From Marinobacter sp. JH2 (GTDB taxonomy: Bacteria; Pseudomonadota; Gammaproteobacteria; Pseudomonadales; Oleiphilaceae): a stretch of DNA of 64,000 bases. Positions 8,681 to 17,682 of this stretch are shown piece after piece. Numbering within the stretch: position 1 is the stretch's first letter; each line of letters starts with the position of its first letter. The stretch is taken from assembly GCF_004353225.1 (NCBI RefSeq), contig NZ_CP037934.1, positions 2,480,001 to 2,544,000 of the forward strand, written 5' to 3'. Both the position numbers and the translations under genes were made by a program. Below the pieces are notes generated by a model, which saw only the letters and a program-made list of their open reading frames with translations, was not told the origin of the DNA and ran no database searches.

Positions 8681-8730
8681 GCTGAAGCTTCCGAATACGG
8701 TCGAACCAATCGACGTTTAGAAGCTTCAGC
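8681..8730. repeat. 50-bp dyad between convergent genes
   Basis: Arms GCTGAAGCTTC (8681-8691) and GAAGCTTCAGC (8720-8730) are perfect 11-bp inverted complements, with a second inner pair TCGA/TCGA near 8701-8713. It lies in the gap between two convergent stop codons. Neither side has a run of T, so it is not a clear intrinsic terminator; a bidirectional termination or mRNA-end-protecting structure, or a repeat-family member, are the options. Confidence 0.55.
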
Positions 8731-8750
8731 AAACCGCACTATCATCCATC

Positions 8751-9158
8751 TTACTTGCGTGCGGTGTAATCCTGATAAGACTTTTCTTCAACAAAGCGTG
8801 AGCCTAGCGCCAGGTTCACTTCTTTTTTGATGGCCGCACGTTTGTCGTTGGTCACGTAGACAGCACGAGCGAGTTCAATAAAACGCGGGCCGAAGTTTTG
8901 ATCCGCTTCTTCGTCGCGAATGTCGTCTTCGATTACCCAAAGCTCTTCGTTAACCGCTTTAAGCTGCTTTCGCAGATCCGCAATTTCGGCCGCCTTATCC
9001 TTTACTGCCTCATCCCAAGTTGCGCCCAACTCATTCAGCTCCAAACGCACATTTTTGACTTTCGCTTCGTCTTTGATGCGTTCGGATTTGATCTCAAGGA
9101 TCGTGATTTTGTCCAACACTTCACCGAAAGAAACCGGTACCTTAATTACGTCTGCCAT
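8751..9158 (-). CDS. DUF6165 family protein, function unknown
   Basis: 135 residues, ATG start. The opening VIKVPVSFGEVLDKITILEIKSERI and the acidic/basic helical stretch that follows resemble the DUF6165 family, small cytoplasmic proteins often found beside LPS/core glycosyltransferase genes. Residues about 25-85 are strongly helical and probably coiled-coil; the remainder includes FIELARAVYVTNDKRAAIKKEVN, also helical. There is no signal peptide, membrane segment or catalytic motif. It lies downstream of ilvE (87-bp gap with a hairpin) and converges with the GT9 gene. A role as partner or regulator of LPS core enzymes is only a guess from location. Confidence 0.65.
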   Translation of the reverse strand: MADVIKVPVSFGEVLDKITILEIKSERIKDEAKVKNVRLELNELGATWDEAVKDKAAEIADLRKQLKAVNEELWVIEDDIRDEEADQNFGPRFIELARAVYVTNDKRAAIKKEVNLALGSRFVEEKSYQDYTARK

Positions 9159-9196
9159 TGTCTTGCCCTGTTTTTCCGTGAATTCAATACAGCGAA

Positions 9197-9223
9197 GCCG
9201 CCGGAACTAAAAGCACCGGCGGC
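9197..9223. repeat. GC-rich hairpin between ilvE and the DUF6165 gene
   Basis: GCCGCCGG (9197-9204) and CCGGCGGC (9216-9223) form an 8-bp perfect stem with an 11-base loop. On the minus strand no T-run follows, so it is not a standard terminator; it may be an mRNA processing or stabilising element between the two genes. Confidence 0.5.
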
Positions 9224-9245
9224 CACTTTGGAATAGCTAACTGCC

Positions 9246-10172
9246 TTAACCTTTAACGTGAGTCAGCCACTCAGAATGCTGAGCCAGCTTACCCTTAACC
9301 GCATCAAAATACATGCTTTGGAGCTTTTCAGTGATCGGGCCTCGCTTACCTTCACCAATTGCGCGACCATCCAGCTCGCGAATCGGCAGAACCTCAGCCG
9401 CCGTTCCAGTAAAGAAGGCCTCTTCCGCAACGTACACTTCGTCACGAGTAATGCGCCGCTCTTTCACCTGCAGGCCAAGTTCTTTAGCGAAATCGATGAT
9501 GGTGGCTCGGGTAATACCTTCCAGGCAAGAGGTCAGCTCAGGCGTGTGCAACACACCGTCACGGACGATGAAAATATTCTCACCGGAACCTTCCGCTACA
9601 TAACCTTCGTTGTCCAGCAACAACGCTTCTTCCGCACCGCCGGAGATGGCTTCATTCAACGCCAACATGGAGTTGATGTAGTTACCGTTGGCCTTCGCCT
9701 TACACATGGTGATGTTGACGTGGTGGCGAGTGTAAGAAGAGGTACGCACCTTGATGCCCACTTCTTTGGCTTCAGGGGACATGTAGGAAGGCCAGCTCCA
9801 GGCGGCAACCATCACATGTACCTTGAGGTTATCGGCACGAAGACCCATGCCTTCAGAGCCCAAGAACACCATAGGGCGCAGGTAGGCTTCGTCCAGATTG
9901 TTTTCACGTACGGCGGCACGCTGGGCTTCGTTGATCTCGTCTTTGCTGAACGGCATTTTCATGTTCAGGATATGAGCCGAGCGAAACAGACGGTCGGTGT
10001 GCTCTTTCAGGCGGAAAATCGCCGGGCCATTGGCGGTATTGTAGGCTCGCACCCCTTCAAAACAGCCGAGGCCGTAGTGCAAGGTATGGGTAAGGACGTG
10101 GGTCTTGGCTTCGCGCCATTCAACCATTTCACCATCCAGCCAGATAACGCCATCGCGATCAGCCATCGACAT
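9246..10172 (-). CDS. ilvE: Branched-chain amino acid aminotransferase
   Basis: 308 residues, matching the usual length of the class IV aminotransferase IlvE. Visible hallmarks are the N-terminal LHYGLGCFEGVRAY (31-44), the PLP-binding Lys160 in CKAKANGNYINSM, the GSGENIF loop and the FFTGTAAEV segment near residue 256. The enzyme makes or degrades leucine, isoleucine and valine by transferring the amino group between 2-oxoglutarate/glutamate and the branched 2-oxo acids, with PLP, in the cytoplasm. The ATG at 10172 has GGAGCAG a few bases upstream. It lies 80 bp downstream of glnE on the same strand, an order also found in Pseudomonas. Confidence 0.96.
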   Translation of the reverse strand: MSMADRDGVIWLDGEMVEWREAKTHVLTHTLHYGLGCFEGVRAYNTANGPAIFRLKEHTDRLFRSAHILNMKMPFSKDEINEAQRAAVRENNLDEAYLRPMVFLGSEGMGLRADNLKVHVMVAAWSWPSYMSPEAKEVGIKVRTSSYTRHHVNITMCKAKANGNYINSMLALNEAISGGAEEALLLDNEGYVAEGSGENIFIVRDGVLHTPELTSCLEGITRATIIDFAKELGLQVKERRITRDEVYVAEEAFFTGTAAEVLPIRELDGRAIGEGKRGPITEKLQSMYFDAVKGKLAQHSEWLTHVKG

Positions 10173-10252
10173 TTCTTTTCTGCTCCTAAAAAAGCGATTT
10201 TCGGGGAACTCGCATTCTAGCAGGAATACCGGCCAGAAATAAATTTAGCTTG

Positions 10253-13147
10253 CTAATCAAGCATAACTTTTTTCCACATCTCTTCGATATATCCACGCTC
10301 ATCCACAAACCGCTCCCCTTCCACCCGGCTGCTCAGGTTCTGCAGCGCCCGCCGGTGAATCGTTGACCGCAAGACAATATAAGCCTCTCGCAACTTCTCG
10401 GTATCCATCACGTCCAGCACACCAGCACGCCCCAACTCTTCCAGCTGTCGAATGTTATCGCTCCACTGAGTCAGCTCCGGATGCTCACCACTCCAGGCCA
10501 GCATCAGGTACTGCACCATGAACTCGATGTCCACAATGCCACCGAAGTCATGTTTGACATGAAACTCCTCGGCCCTTTTCGACTCTGCCGTACCAAGGTT
10601 GGCGCGCATTTTCTCACGCATATCCACAACCTCTTTCCGCAGCGCCAGCTTGTCGCGCTTGGCACACAAAATGTCATGCCGAACGCGTTCAAAGGCTGCC
10701 AAGGTGTCGCGACAACCCGCCACACCCCGCGCGCGAGCCAAAGCCTGATGTTCCCAGGTCCAGGCATCATTCTGCTGATATTTCTCAAACGACTGAAGTG
10801 TACTGACCAGCAGCCCAGAATTACCCGAAGGCCGCAATCGCATATCCACTTCGTACAGTTGGCCGGATGGGGTTTGCGTGCTTAGGATGTGGACAATACG
10901 CTGACCAAGGCGGGTGTAGAAGATAGCATTATCGATCGGCTTGTCGCCGTCGGTCGTCAAGAGCGGGTCAGACTGGTGTACAAACACCAAATCCAAATCC
11001 GAGGTATACCCCATCTCGATGCCGCCCAGCTTGCCGTAGCCCAAAATAGCGAAATCAACATCACAGGCCGTGCCGTCAATACGTTGCGGGCGGCCGTGCC
11101 GGCTCACCAGATTCGAGAAAGCCACATCCACTGCGTGGTCCAGCACCACCTCGGCAATCCAGGTCAGGTAATCGCTCACTTTCATCAGCGGTAAGGTGCC
11201 TTTAATCTCCGAGGCGGCCACTCGCAACGTATGCGCTTTTTTAAAGTGTCGAAGAGATTCCATCTGCTCTTCTAGATCTTCGTAGGAGATGCGCAGCATT
11301 TGTTGTCGCAAGTCATCCTGCAACGCCTCTTTAGCCGGCGGGCTATATAGACTCTCGGCGTTTAACAATTCATCCAGCAGCAGTGGTGTATCAGCCAGCA
11401 ACTTGGCAATCCACGGGCTTTCACTACACAGGCCGACTAATTGCGTCAATGCGTTGCGATTCTCCACCAGCAAGACCATGTAGGCGGTCCGGCGCAGAAT
11501 GGCCTCAACCAACAGCAACACCCGCTCCAGGGTTTCCGAGGCATTCTCCACCTCTGTCAGCGCACTCAACAGCAGAGGCATGAACTGATTCAGGCGCTTA
11601 CGACCCTGCGTCTGCATCGTTTGCACGGTACGACCGTTATGCAAGGCCGCAAGTAATTTATAACTGCCCTCCGGGTTTTCATAACCTTGCGCCGCCAGCC
11701 ACTCGATAGCCGCAGGCTCATCCATTTCTGATAACCACAGCTCAAACCAGCCATCGTCCACGGCAGCTTCGCCTTCACCTTCTTCGTCTTCAGTCGCGAT
11801 GATGTTGGCAAAATGCAGCGCGACTCTCTCCCGGTGGCTGGCTAACGCCGACTCACAAGCGGACCAATCGTCAAACCCCATAATGCGTGCGATTCGGGCC
11901 TGGCACAGGGGATTGTCCGGCAGGGTTTGAGTCTGCTTGTCTTCCACTCCCTGCAGGGCATGCTCAATATTTCTCAAAAATACATAGGCTTCGCGAAGCT
12001 CCTTCACCACGGATGAAGGCAACAGTTCCAGCTCTTCCAACTCTTTGAGGATATTCAGCAATTCCCGCTGCTGCAGTTCTCGGTCACGTCCACCGCGAAT
12101 CAACTGGAACGCTTGCACCACAAATTCGATCTCGCGGATACCACCACTGCCCAGCTTGATGTTGTCTTCCAGCCCTTTGCGGCGCACTTCCCGGCCTATC
12201 ATCGCTTTCATGTTGCGAAGCGACTCGAAGGCACTGAAATCGATGTATTTGCGGTACACGAACGGCCTCAGGCTTTCGATCAGGACTGCCCCTGCACGCT
12301 GGTCACCCGCGACCACTCGGGCCTTCACCATGGCGTAGCGCTCCCAATCACGGCCCTGATCCTGATAGTAGGTTTCCAGCGCTGCAAAACTCAGCGCCAA
12401 TGCACCGCTTTGGCCATAAGGCCGCAGGCGCATGTCGACCCGAAACACAAAACCATCGGCGGTGATCTGGTCCAGCGCCTGAATCAAGCGCTGGCCCAAA
12501 CGAATGAAGAACTGCTGGTTATCGAGGGCGCGGCGCCCCCCTTGGGTTTCGCCGTTAGACGGAAAAGCAAAAATCAAATCAATATCGGAGGACACGTTCA
12601 GCTCCCGACCACCGAGCTTGCCCATCCCCAGCACCACCATGCGCTGGGGCACGTCCGCTCCGGTGACCGGGTCTTTACCCCAAGGCGTTCCAAATTCTTC
12701 ACAGGCCTTGCTGTAGAGCCAATCCAATGCGCCATCAATACACACATCGGCAAAGGCACTGGTGGCCAACATGGTTTCGTTAAGATCTGCCCATCCCATC
12801 AAGTCCCGCCAGATGATGCGAAACTGCACCTCTCGGCGGAAACGGCGCAAGGCGCTGTGAAGGTCCGGCTCTGATTCAACCACGCTCAGATAGCTGGCCC
12901 ATCGCTCTTCCAGCCATGCCTCGGTAGTAGGTTCGGTCATAGGGCGATTAGCGAATACCTCTTGCATGCAGTCAGGGTGGCGCTGGAGCGTCTGGCGCAA
13001 AAACACACTACGCGCCACCGCTTCTGCAATATCCGCCTCGGGTACCACGGCCAGCCAATCGGGCACACCGTCTGGAAATGTCGACGACCAGCAAGCCGAT
13101 ACGTCATCAGCAAGCGCTGCCGGTAGCGATTCCCAAGGCTCAGACAT
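10253..13147 (-). CDS. glnE: Bifunctional glutamine synthetase adenylyltransferase/adenylyl-removing enzyme
   Basis: 964 residues, near the 946 of E. coli GlnE. It has the two duplicated nucleotidyltransferase halves: MVVLGMGKLGGRELNVSSDIDL at about 170-191 (deadenylylating half) and FAILGYGKLGGIEMGYTSDLDL at about 698-719 (adenylylating half), each with the GKLGG and SDxDL signature that binds nucleotide and metal. GlnE adds AMP to, or removes it from, a Tyr of glutamine synthetase under control of PII and glutamine, matching GS activity to nitrogen supply. Its target, glnA, and the transcriptional regulators glnL/glnG lie 9-13 kb downstream. It is divergent from the K+ channel gene, with an 80-bp gap. 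Confidence 0.97.
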   Translation of the reverse strand: MSEPWESLPAALADDVSACWSSTFPDGVPDWLAVVPEADIAEAVARSVFLRQTLQRHPDCMQEVFANRPMTEPTTEAWLEERWASYLSVVESEPDLHSALRRFRREVQFRIIWRDLMGWADLNETMLATSAFADVCIDGALDWLYSKACEEFGTPWGKDPVTGADVPQRMVVLGMGKLGGRELNVSSDIDLIFAFPSNGETQGGRRALDNQQFFIRLGQRLIQALDQITADGFVFRVDMRLRPYGQSGALALSFAALETYYQDQGRDWERYAMVKARVVAGDQRAGAVLIESLRPFVYRKYIDFSAFESLRNMKAMIGREVRRKGLEDNIKLGSGGIREIEFVVQAFQLIRGGRDRELQQRELLNILKELEELELLPSSVVKELREAYVFLRNIEHALQGVEDKQTQTLPDNPLCQARIARIMGFDDWSACESALASHRERVALHFANIIATEDEEGEGEAAVDDGWFELWLSEMDEPAAIEWLAAQGYENPEGSYKLLAALHNGRTVQTMQTQGRKRLNQFMPLLLSALTEVENASETLERVLLLVEAILRRTAYMVLLVENRNALTQLVGLCSESPWIAKLLADTPLLLDELLNAESLYSPPAKEALQDDLRQQMLRISYEDLEEQMESLRHFKKAHTLRVAASEIKGTLPLMKVSDYLTWIAEVVLDHAVDVAFSNLVSRHGRPQRIDGTACDVDFAILGYGKLGGIEMGYTSDLDLVFVHQSDPLLTTDGDKPIDNAIFYTRLGQRIVHILSTQTPSGQLYEVDMRLRPSGNSGLLVSTLQSFEKYQQNDAWTWEHQALARARGVAGCRDTLAAFERVRHDILCAKRDKLALRKEVVDMREKMRANLGTAESKRAEEFHVKHDFGGIVDIEFMVQYLMLAWSGEHPELTQWSDNIRQLEELGRAGVLDVMDTEKLREAYIVLRSTIHRRALQNLSSRVEGERFVDERGYIEEMWKKVMLD

Positions 13148-13227
13148 AACGCAACTCCCTTATCTCTCTGATATATTCCAAGTACTGTATAACGAACTCG
13201 CCAAGGACTGAACAGGCCCCGACATTC

Positions 13228-14385
13228 ATGATGAGAAATAAGCGACCGCTAAATCCGGAGCACACTCAGTCGCACCTGCCCATGGGCGGGCTAATTCGCC
13301 AACGGGTCAAGCGCCTGTTCCTGGCTCTCGCGGCGCTAACGTGTACTCACATTCTGATTCTCTGGACATTCGAGCCCCTAACTCTGTTTGAATCCGCGTG
13401 GCTGACCATGACGACCCTGGTCACGGTTGGCTACGGCGACTTTGCACCGGTAACCGTTGTTGGACGCATCAGCACGGTATTGCTGATGTTTATTTCGTCA
13501 ATCACTTTGCTGACATTGATCGTTAGTGACTACATTGAATACCGTTTTTACCGCCGCGAACGAATCCTGACTGGACGCTGGATCTACAACATGAAAGACC
13601 ACATCGTAATCATTAACACCCCCCGCAGCGGAGGCGAACAGTATTTCATGCGCTTCGCTTCGCAAATTCGCTCTATCCCCGAATACCACACCGTTCCGAT
13701 CATACTGTTGACGCGTCAGTTCCCAGGTGGCTTACCCGCGGAGTTGAGGGACTGCGGCATGGTGCACTTTCACGGCGCCGGGAATGACCCCGAAGCACTC
13801 AAGGCCGTTCACGCGGGCGATGCCAAACACATCATAGTGCTCGCCGCGGATGAGACCGACGCTTTCTCTGATAGCCTGACGTTCGACATTTCCCATCGGT
13901 TGACCGAATCCAACCTGGGCAATCGAACCACCGCCGAATGCGTCAGCGACATCAATCGAGAGCGCTTCAAAACACTCGGCGTGCGCACCGTTATCCGCCC
14001 CGTGCGCACTTACCCGGAAATCATGGTGCGGGCCGTTGTCGCTCCCGGCTCCGAAAAGGTGCTGGAGGATATGTTCAATTACGAACGCGACCACCCTCAC
14101 CGCTATGAACTCGAATTGGACGACCTGACTTGGGCCGATATCGTCAGCGCTCTCGTCCGCCACGGTATTGGAACCGCCTTGGCGTATATCGATCACGACA
14201 ACGAAGTGACCTGCCACCCCGCCTCGAACAAAGAAGTGGAAGGCAAAGGGTTGATCGTGCTGGTAAGCTCCAGCGACACGCCAACGGTGACTGTGGTGGA
14301 AGAGGCATTAGATCGCTATCGAGAGTTCCTCAAAAAATGGCGGGCGTTACAAGACAACGGCACCGAAAATAACGAACAGAAATAA
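13228..14385 (+). CDS. Two-TM potassium channel with RCK/TrkA-N-like domain
   Basis: 385 residues. A first membrane helix (about 29-47), a pore loop with the K+ selectivity filter TVGYGD at residues 66-71 and a second helix (about 79-101) form a minimal KcsA/MthK-like pore. From about residue 112 a Rossmann-type regulator-of-K-conductance domain follows, with repeated DA..IIVLAADETDAFSDSLTFDI-type strands, then a C-terminal TrkA-C-like part. The first strand reads HIVIINTPRSGGEQ, so the usual GxGxxG nucleotide motif is not intact and the ligand may differ. Two ATGs in tandem (13228 and 13231) both fit. It is 11 bp upstream of a MgtE-type gene on the same strand, suggesting a joint ion-homeostasis operon. 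Confidence 0.85.
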   Translation: MMRNKRPLNPEHTQSHLPMGGLIRQRVKRLFLALAALTCTHILILWTFEPLTLFESAWLTMTTLVTVGYGDFAPVTVVGRISTVLLMFISSITLLTLIVSDYIEYRFYRRERILTGRWIYNMKDHIVIINTPRSGGEQYFMRFASQIRSIPEYHTVPIILLTRQFPGGLPAELRDCGMVHFHGAGNDPEALKAVHAGDAKHIIVLAADETDAFSDSLTFDISHRLTESNLGNRTTAECVSDINRERFKTLGVRTVIRPVRTYPEIMVRAVVAPGSEKVLEDMFNYERDHPHRYELELDDLTWADIVSALVRHGIGTALAYIDHDNEVTCHPASNKEVEGKGLIVLVSSSDTPTVTVVEEALDRYREFLKKWRALQDNGTENNEQK

Positions 14386-14396
14386 CGGGATCATCC

Positions 14397-15752
14397 ATGT
14401 CAGTTCAGGATGTTGAGTTCTTCCGACCTTTATTTACGGCGCTCGCCGCGAACGATGACAGCCATATGCAGATCGCGGCATCCACGTTCAACGCCGCCGA
14501 TTTAGCAGACTTCATCGAAGCGCATCCGGAAGCCGACGTGGGCATTCGCCTGCTTGGAGCCCTGTCAAAGGAACAAGGCGGCAAGGTACTGGGGTACATT
14601 GGACCAACCACCCAGACGCTCATCGCCCAGCAGCTTCCGACCCGAAGCCTGACTGAACTGGTCACGGCGATGCCCTCGGATGAGCGAGCCGATTTCTTCC
14701 AACTACTGGACGAACAGCAACAGCACAGCCTGTTTCAATCGCTCGCTAGCAAAGAACGGGAAGACCTGCTGCGCCTGGCCAGTTTCGAAGAAGGCACTGC
14801 CGGCGCCTTAATGAGTTCCGATTACGCCACGATTAACACGGGAGTAAACGCCAGTACCGCCATTGATTTACTTCGCAAAACCGCCCCCGATAAAGAAACC
14901 ATTTACCACGCTTATGTGGTGGACGGGAGTCATACGCTGTTAGGCGCCGTATCGCTCAGAAACCTGATCACGGCCACACCCAGCACTTCGGTGAACGCTC
15001 TGATTGCTACAGGGCTTGTGACCGCCAAGACAGACACGCCTCAAGAAGAGGTGGCTCGCCTTATATCCAGGTACGATTTACTGGCCTTACCCATTATCGA
15101 CCACGACAACCGATTGGTCGGCATTGTCACCTACGATGACGCGATGGACGCAGCTGAAGCCGAAGCGACAGAAGATATGCACAAAGGTGCCACCGTGGGA
15201 AAGCTCACCGGCACCTTGCGAGATGCCTCGCCGTTTTCGCTCTACCGCTCTCGCGTGCAATGGCTAGTCATTCTCGTATTCGCCAATATATTCACGGGGG
15301 CAGGCATCGCGTACTTTGAAGGTATTATCTCAGAGCACATCGCCCTGCTGTTCTTTATGCCTTTGTTGGTTGCCAGCGCGGGTAACGCCGGTGCCCAGTC
15401 AGCCACCTTGATGGTGCGCGGCATGGCCACCGGCGACGTAACCGTCAAGGATTGGGGACGTTTGCTGGGCAAAGAAACTTTGGTAGCCACCGGTCTTGGC
15501 TTGACCATGGCCGCGGCCGTGATGGTGGTAGGACTGCTGCGGGCAGGGCCAGAAATTGCAACCGTTGTTGCGGTGACGATGATTGTGGTGGTGATGGTAG
15601 GCAGCCTGATCGGCATGTTGTTGCCTTTCTTGCTCGACAAACTGAAGTTTGACCCGGCCACGGCCAGCACTCCGCTGATTACTACCATCGCAGACGTGAG
15701 CGGAGTGCTGATCTACTTCAGCATTGCTACCGCCCTTCTCGGTATCAGCTAG
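14397..15752 (+). CDS. mgtE: MgtE family magnesium (divalent cation) transporter
   Basis: 451 residues with the MgtE layout: an N-terminal helical superhelix domain (about 1-130, with repeats such as LADFIEAHPEADVGIRLLGAL), a CBS-domain pair (about 135-255) that senses Mg2+, then five membrane helices (about 280-450). The family pore motif is visible as LLFFMPLLVASAGNAGAQSATL near residues 318-340, with the conserved PLL..A.GN.G.QS. It should be a gated Mg2+ channel in the inner membrane. It follows the K+ channel gene by 11 bp, so is probably co-transcribed, and its last 8 bases overlap the convergent CYTH gene. Substrate may also be Co2+ or Ni2+ in some homologues. Confidence 0.92.
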   Translation: MSVQDVEFFRPLFTALAANDDSHMQIAASTFNAADLADFIEAHPEADVGIRLLGALSKEQGGKVLGYIGPTTQTLIAQQLPTRSLTELVTAMPSDERADFFQLLDEQQQHSLFQSLASKEREDLLRLASFEEGTAGALMSSDYATINTGVNASTAIDLLRKTAPDKETIYHAYVVDGSHTLLGAVSLRNLITATPSTSVNALIATGLVTAKTDTPQEEVARLISRYDLLALPIIDHDNRLVGIVTYDDAMDAAEAEATEDMHKGATVGKLTGTLRDASPFSLYRSRVQWLVILVFANIFTGAGIAYFEGIISEHIALLFFMPLLVASAGNAGAQSATLMVRGMATGDVTVKDWGRLLGKETLVATGLGLTMAAAVMVVGLLRAGPEIATVVAVTMIVVVMVGSLIGMLLPFLLDKLKFDPATASTPLITTIADVSGVLIYFSIATALLGIS

Positions 15753-16605
15753 CGGAGGCGATCGCGAGCTGCAGCTCGCCCATGCGGGGAATGTTTTGAA
15801 CCATATCGGCAACATGGCAACCGCGGATCAATTCAGGCATAAGCTGATCCCACACTTCCTGAAGGCCAACCTCAATAGCCAATTCTTGCACCTCTGACAA
15901 AGACTCCGTCGAAAAGACCACGGGCTCACGTAACAACCAGGTTAGACTTAACTGGTGCAGAAACTCCGTCACCGATAGTACGCCGGCGTTTTGACCAACA
16001 GTTGGCCGATGAATGCCCGCCAAGTGATAGCCCTGCTCTGCTTTACTCACCAAATTAAGGAATACCGGAACCTCTCGGGCCAGTGCTGCCGCCCCGATCA
16101 TCAATGATTCAGAGTTACCAGACTTCAATTCAAATTCCACTTCGTGCAATGGCCTGGCACCACCTCCGCCTGCAATTTCTCCAAAATCGACTGCCACCTC
16201 AATCACTGAATCAACGGTACTCAACATGACGATCTGGCGGGTGAAGTTGGTTTCAAACGCCAGCTTCAACTCGGACAGATCCAATTGATCGTTCAGCGGG
16301 GTTTGTTCGAGTAAGGACATATCCAAATCTGCACTCGGGATCTCCCATTCCCATTCTTCCCGCCGATGAGCCCCGTCAACAAACTCGCCTTGGGTTTTCA
16401 GAGTTTGGATGTACTGACCGCCAACCTCACGCACACGTAGTGCCGCTCGGGCATGATTCAGCGCTGCAGCTGGGGTGTCGTAATAGCGGTTCACCAACAA
16501 CTTTCTCGGGCCTTCAGAGGCTTCCGGTTGGGCCAACAGCCATGCCAACGCTTCAGCCTGGGATTGCTCTGACAGGGTAAGTTTGATTTCGAGCTCCGTG
16601 GCCAT
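15745..16605 (-). CDS. CYTH domain protein (inorganic triphosphatase-like)
   Basis: 286 residues. The N-terminus carries the CYTH signature ELEIK (ExExK) at residues 4-8, and the rest of the ~200-residue domain alternates acidic and basic residues (RVREVGGQYIQTLKTQG, HRREEWEWEIP, EVAVDFGEI, LHEVEFELKSG) as in the triphosphate tunnel metalloenzymes. E. coli YgiF, the nearest known type, splits inorganic triphosphate. The C-terminal part (about 205-286) is shorter than the CHAD domain of YgiF, so the full two-domain form is not present. It overlaps the 3' end of mgtE on the other strand by 8 bp. Confidence 0.82.
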   Translation of the reverse strand: MATELEIKLTLSEQSQAEALAWLLAQPEASEGPRKLLVNRYYDTPAAALNHARAALRVREVGGQYIQTLKTQGEFVDGAHRREEWEWEIPSADLDMSLLEQTPLNDQLDLSELKLAFETNFTRQIVMLSTVDSVIEVAVDFGEIAGGGGARPLHEVEFELKSGNSESLMIGAAALAREVPVFLNLVSKAEQGYHLAGIHRPTVGQNAGVLSVTEFLHQLSLTWLLREPVVFSTESLSEVQELAIEVGLQEVWDQLMPELIRGCHVADMVQNIPRMGELQLAIASAS

Positions 16606-16639
16606 AGGGGGTTCCTAAAGAACTTGTGGGGGGCTAAAA

Positions 16640-16675
16640 ATACAAAAACCGGTGACCTAAGTCACCGGTTTTCGA
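16640..16675 (-). terminator. Intrinsic terminator of the porin gene
   Basis: A perfect 12-bp stem, AAAACCGGTGAC (16645-16656) and GTCACCGGTTTT (16661-16672) with a CTAA loop, is followed on the minus strand by a run of T. It lies about 30 bp after the porin stop. Confidence 0.88.
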
Positions 16676-16701
16676 TACTACTGGATTAGCTGGTTAGCTG
16701 A

Positions 16702-17682
16702 TCAGAAGTAGTAAACAGCACCAACGGCTGCAATGGACTGCTCGTCACCTGAGCCATCCAGTGTGTACTGCGCATCGTTGTCACCGTTCGACAGGTAGCC
16801 TTCAACATACACGTACATGTGGTCTGACAGATTGTGCAGAGCCTGCAAAGCGATAGTGTCGTTTTTATCACCTGATACGTCGTTGTCATTCAGCTGATAA
16901 GACAACGCGAACTGGTTTGCGCCCATGGTGTAAACACCCATCAAACCAAGAACGTCTGCTACGTCTTTACGGGTCTCGTATGAAGCCGTCAGACGCAGAT
17001 CATCAAGGTTGTAGCTGGCCCGCAGGCCATAGGTGTTTTCGTTATTGATGTCAGCGCCAGTGCCGGAATATTCAGTGGTACCGTCGTTGGAGTCCATGGC
17101 GAAAGCCAGCTCCAAAGCGTCAACGGTATACATTGCTGCCAACTGATATGGGTAAGACTTGCCACCTGTGGTGCTGTCGCCGTTCACCTGAACAGCTGCA
17201 CCAACGGTAAACCCACCGAAGGACGGAGACAGGTACTGAATCAGATCGCCTTCACCTGTCTCGTAGTTGCCACCGATGTCAGAGCCAACTTCGTAAAAGT
17301 TATAGATTTCGTCAATTGCTGACTCATACATCGAGTCGTCAGAACCAACCCAAACCTGACCAAAGCTATCGCCTTTCACACCAATGTAGGCTTCGTCCAA
17401 GCCATCGATGCCGTTACTGGCAGCTTTGTCGTCAGCGTCGATACCTTCCAGTTCTAACTTGAAGAAACCGGTGATACCTGGAGCGATTTCGTGATCATGC
17501 TTGATGCCAAGGGTTGAGCCGTTATCAGCATGCTCAACAGCGGAACCAGCGCCATCAACATTGGTGTGCTTCAACACGTACTGGATGTTACCGTAAACGG
17601 TCGGCAGGTTGCTTTCTTGGGCCATAACAGCGCCAGAGAAGGTTGCAGCTGCGATAGCAGAAGCAAGAATAGTTTTTTTCAT
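16702..17682 (-). CDS. Outer-membrane general porin
   Basis: 326 residues. A clean signal peptide (MKKTILASAIAAATFSGAVMA, cleavage after residue 21, giving QESNLPTVYGN) is followed by a 16-strand-type beta-barrel pattern: amphipathic strands separated by acidic, Gly/Asn/Asp-rich loops (for example NNENTYGLRASYNLDDLRLTASYE). The chain ends in an aromatic Phe (AVYYF), the standard outer-membrane assembly signal. Loop 3-like acidic residues around DEIYNFYEVGSDIGG would narrow the pore. It resembles the Gram-negative porin family (Porin_4-like). It has AAGGAAG just upstream of the ATG, its own terminator, and an AT-rich 413-bp upstream region, so it is a single-gene unit. Solute preference is unknown. 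Confidence 0.92.
   Translation of the reverse strand: MKKTILASAIAAATFSGAVMAQESNLPTVYGNIQYVLKHTNVDGAGSAVEHADNGSTLGIKHDHEIAPGITGFFKLELEGIDADDKAASNGIDGLDEAYIGVKGDSFGQVWVGSDDSMYESAIDEIYNFYEVGSDIGGNYETGEGDLIQYLSPSFGGFTVGAAVQVNGDSTTGGKSYPYQLAAMYTVDALELAFAMDSNDGTTEYSGTGADINNENTYGLRASYNLDDLRLTASYETRKDVADVLGLMGVYTMGANQFALSYQLNDNDVSGDKNDTIALQALHNLSDHMYVYVEGYLSNGDNDAQYTLDGSGDEQSIAAVGAVYYF

Noticed and set aside
1..9158. LPS cluster as a recently acquired genomic island
   Set aside because: No integrase, transposase, tRNA junction or flanking repeat is visible, and only a qualitative impression of lower GC in some genes; transfer cannot be supported from sequence reading alone.
9258..10220. A 320-codon open frame opposite ilvE
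   Set aside because: It lies wholly antisense to a clear aminotransferase, has no recognisable motif, and its composition (many His, Gln, Val) is the usual mirror of a conserved coding strand.
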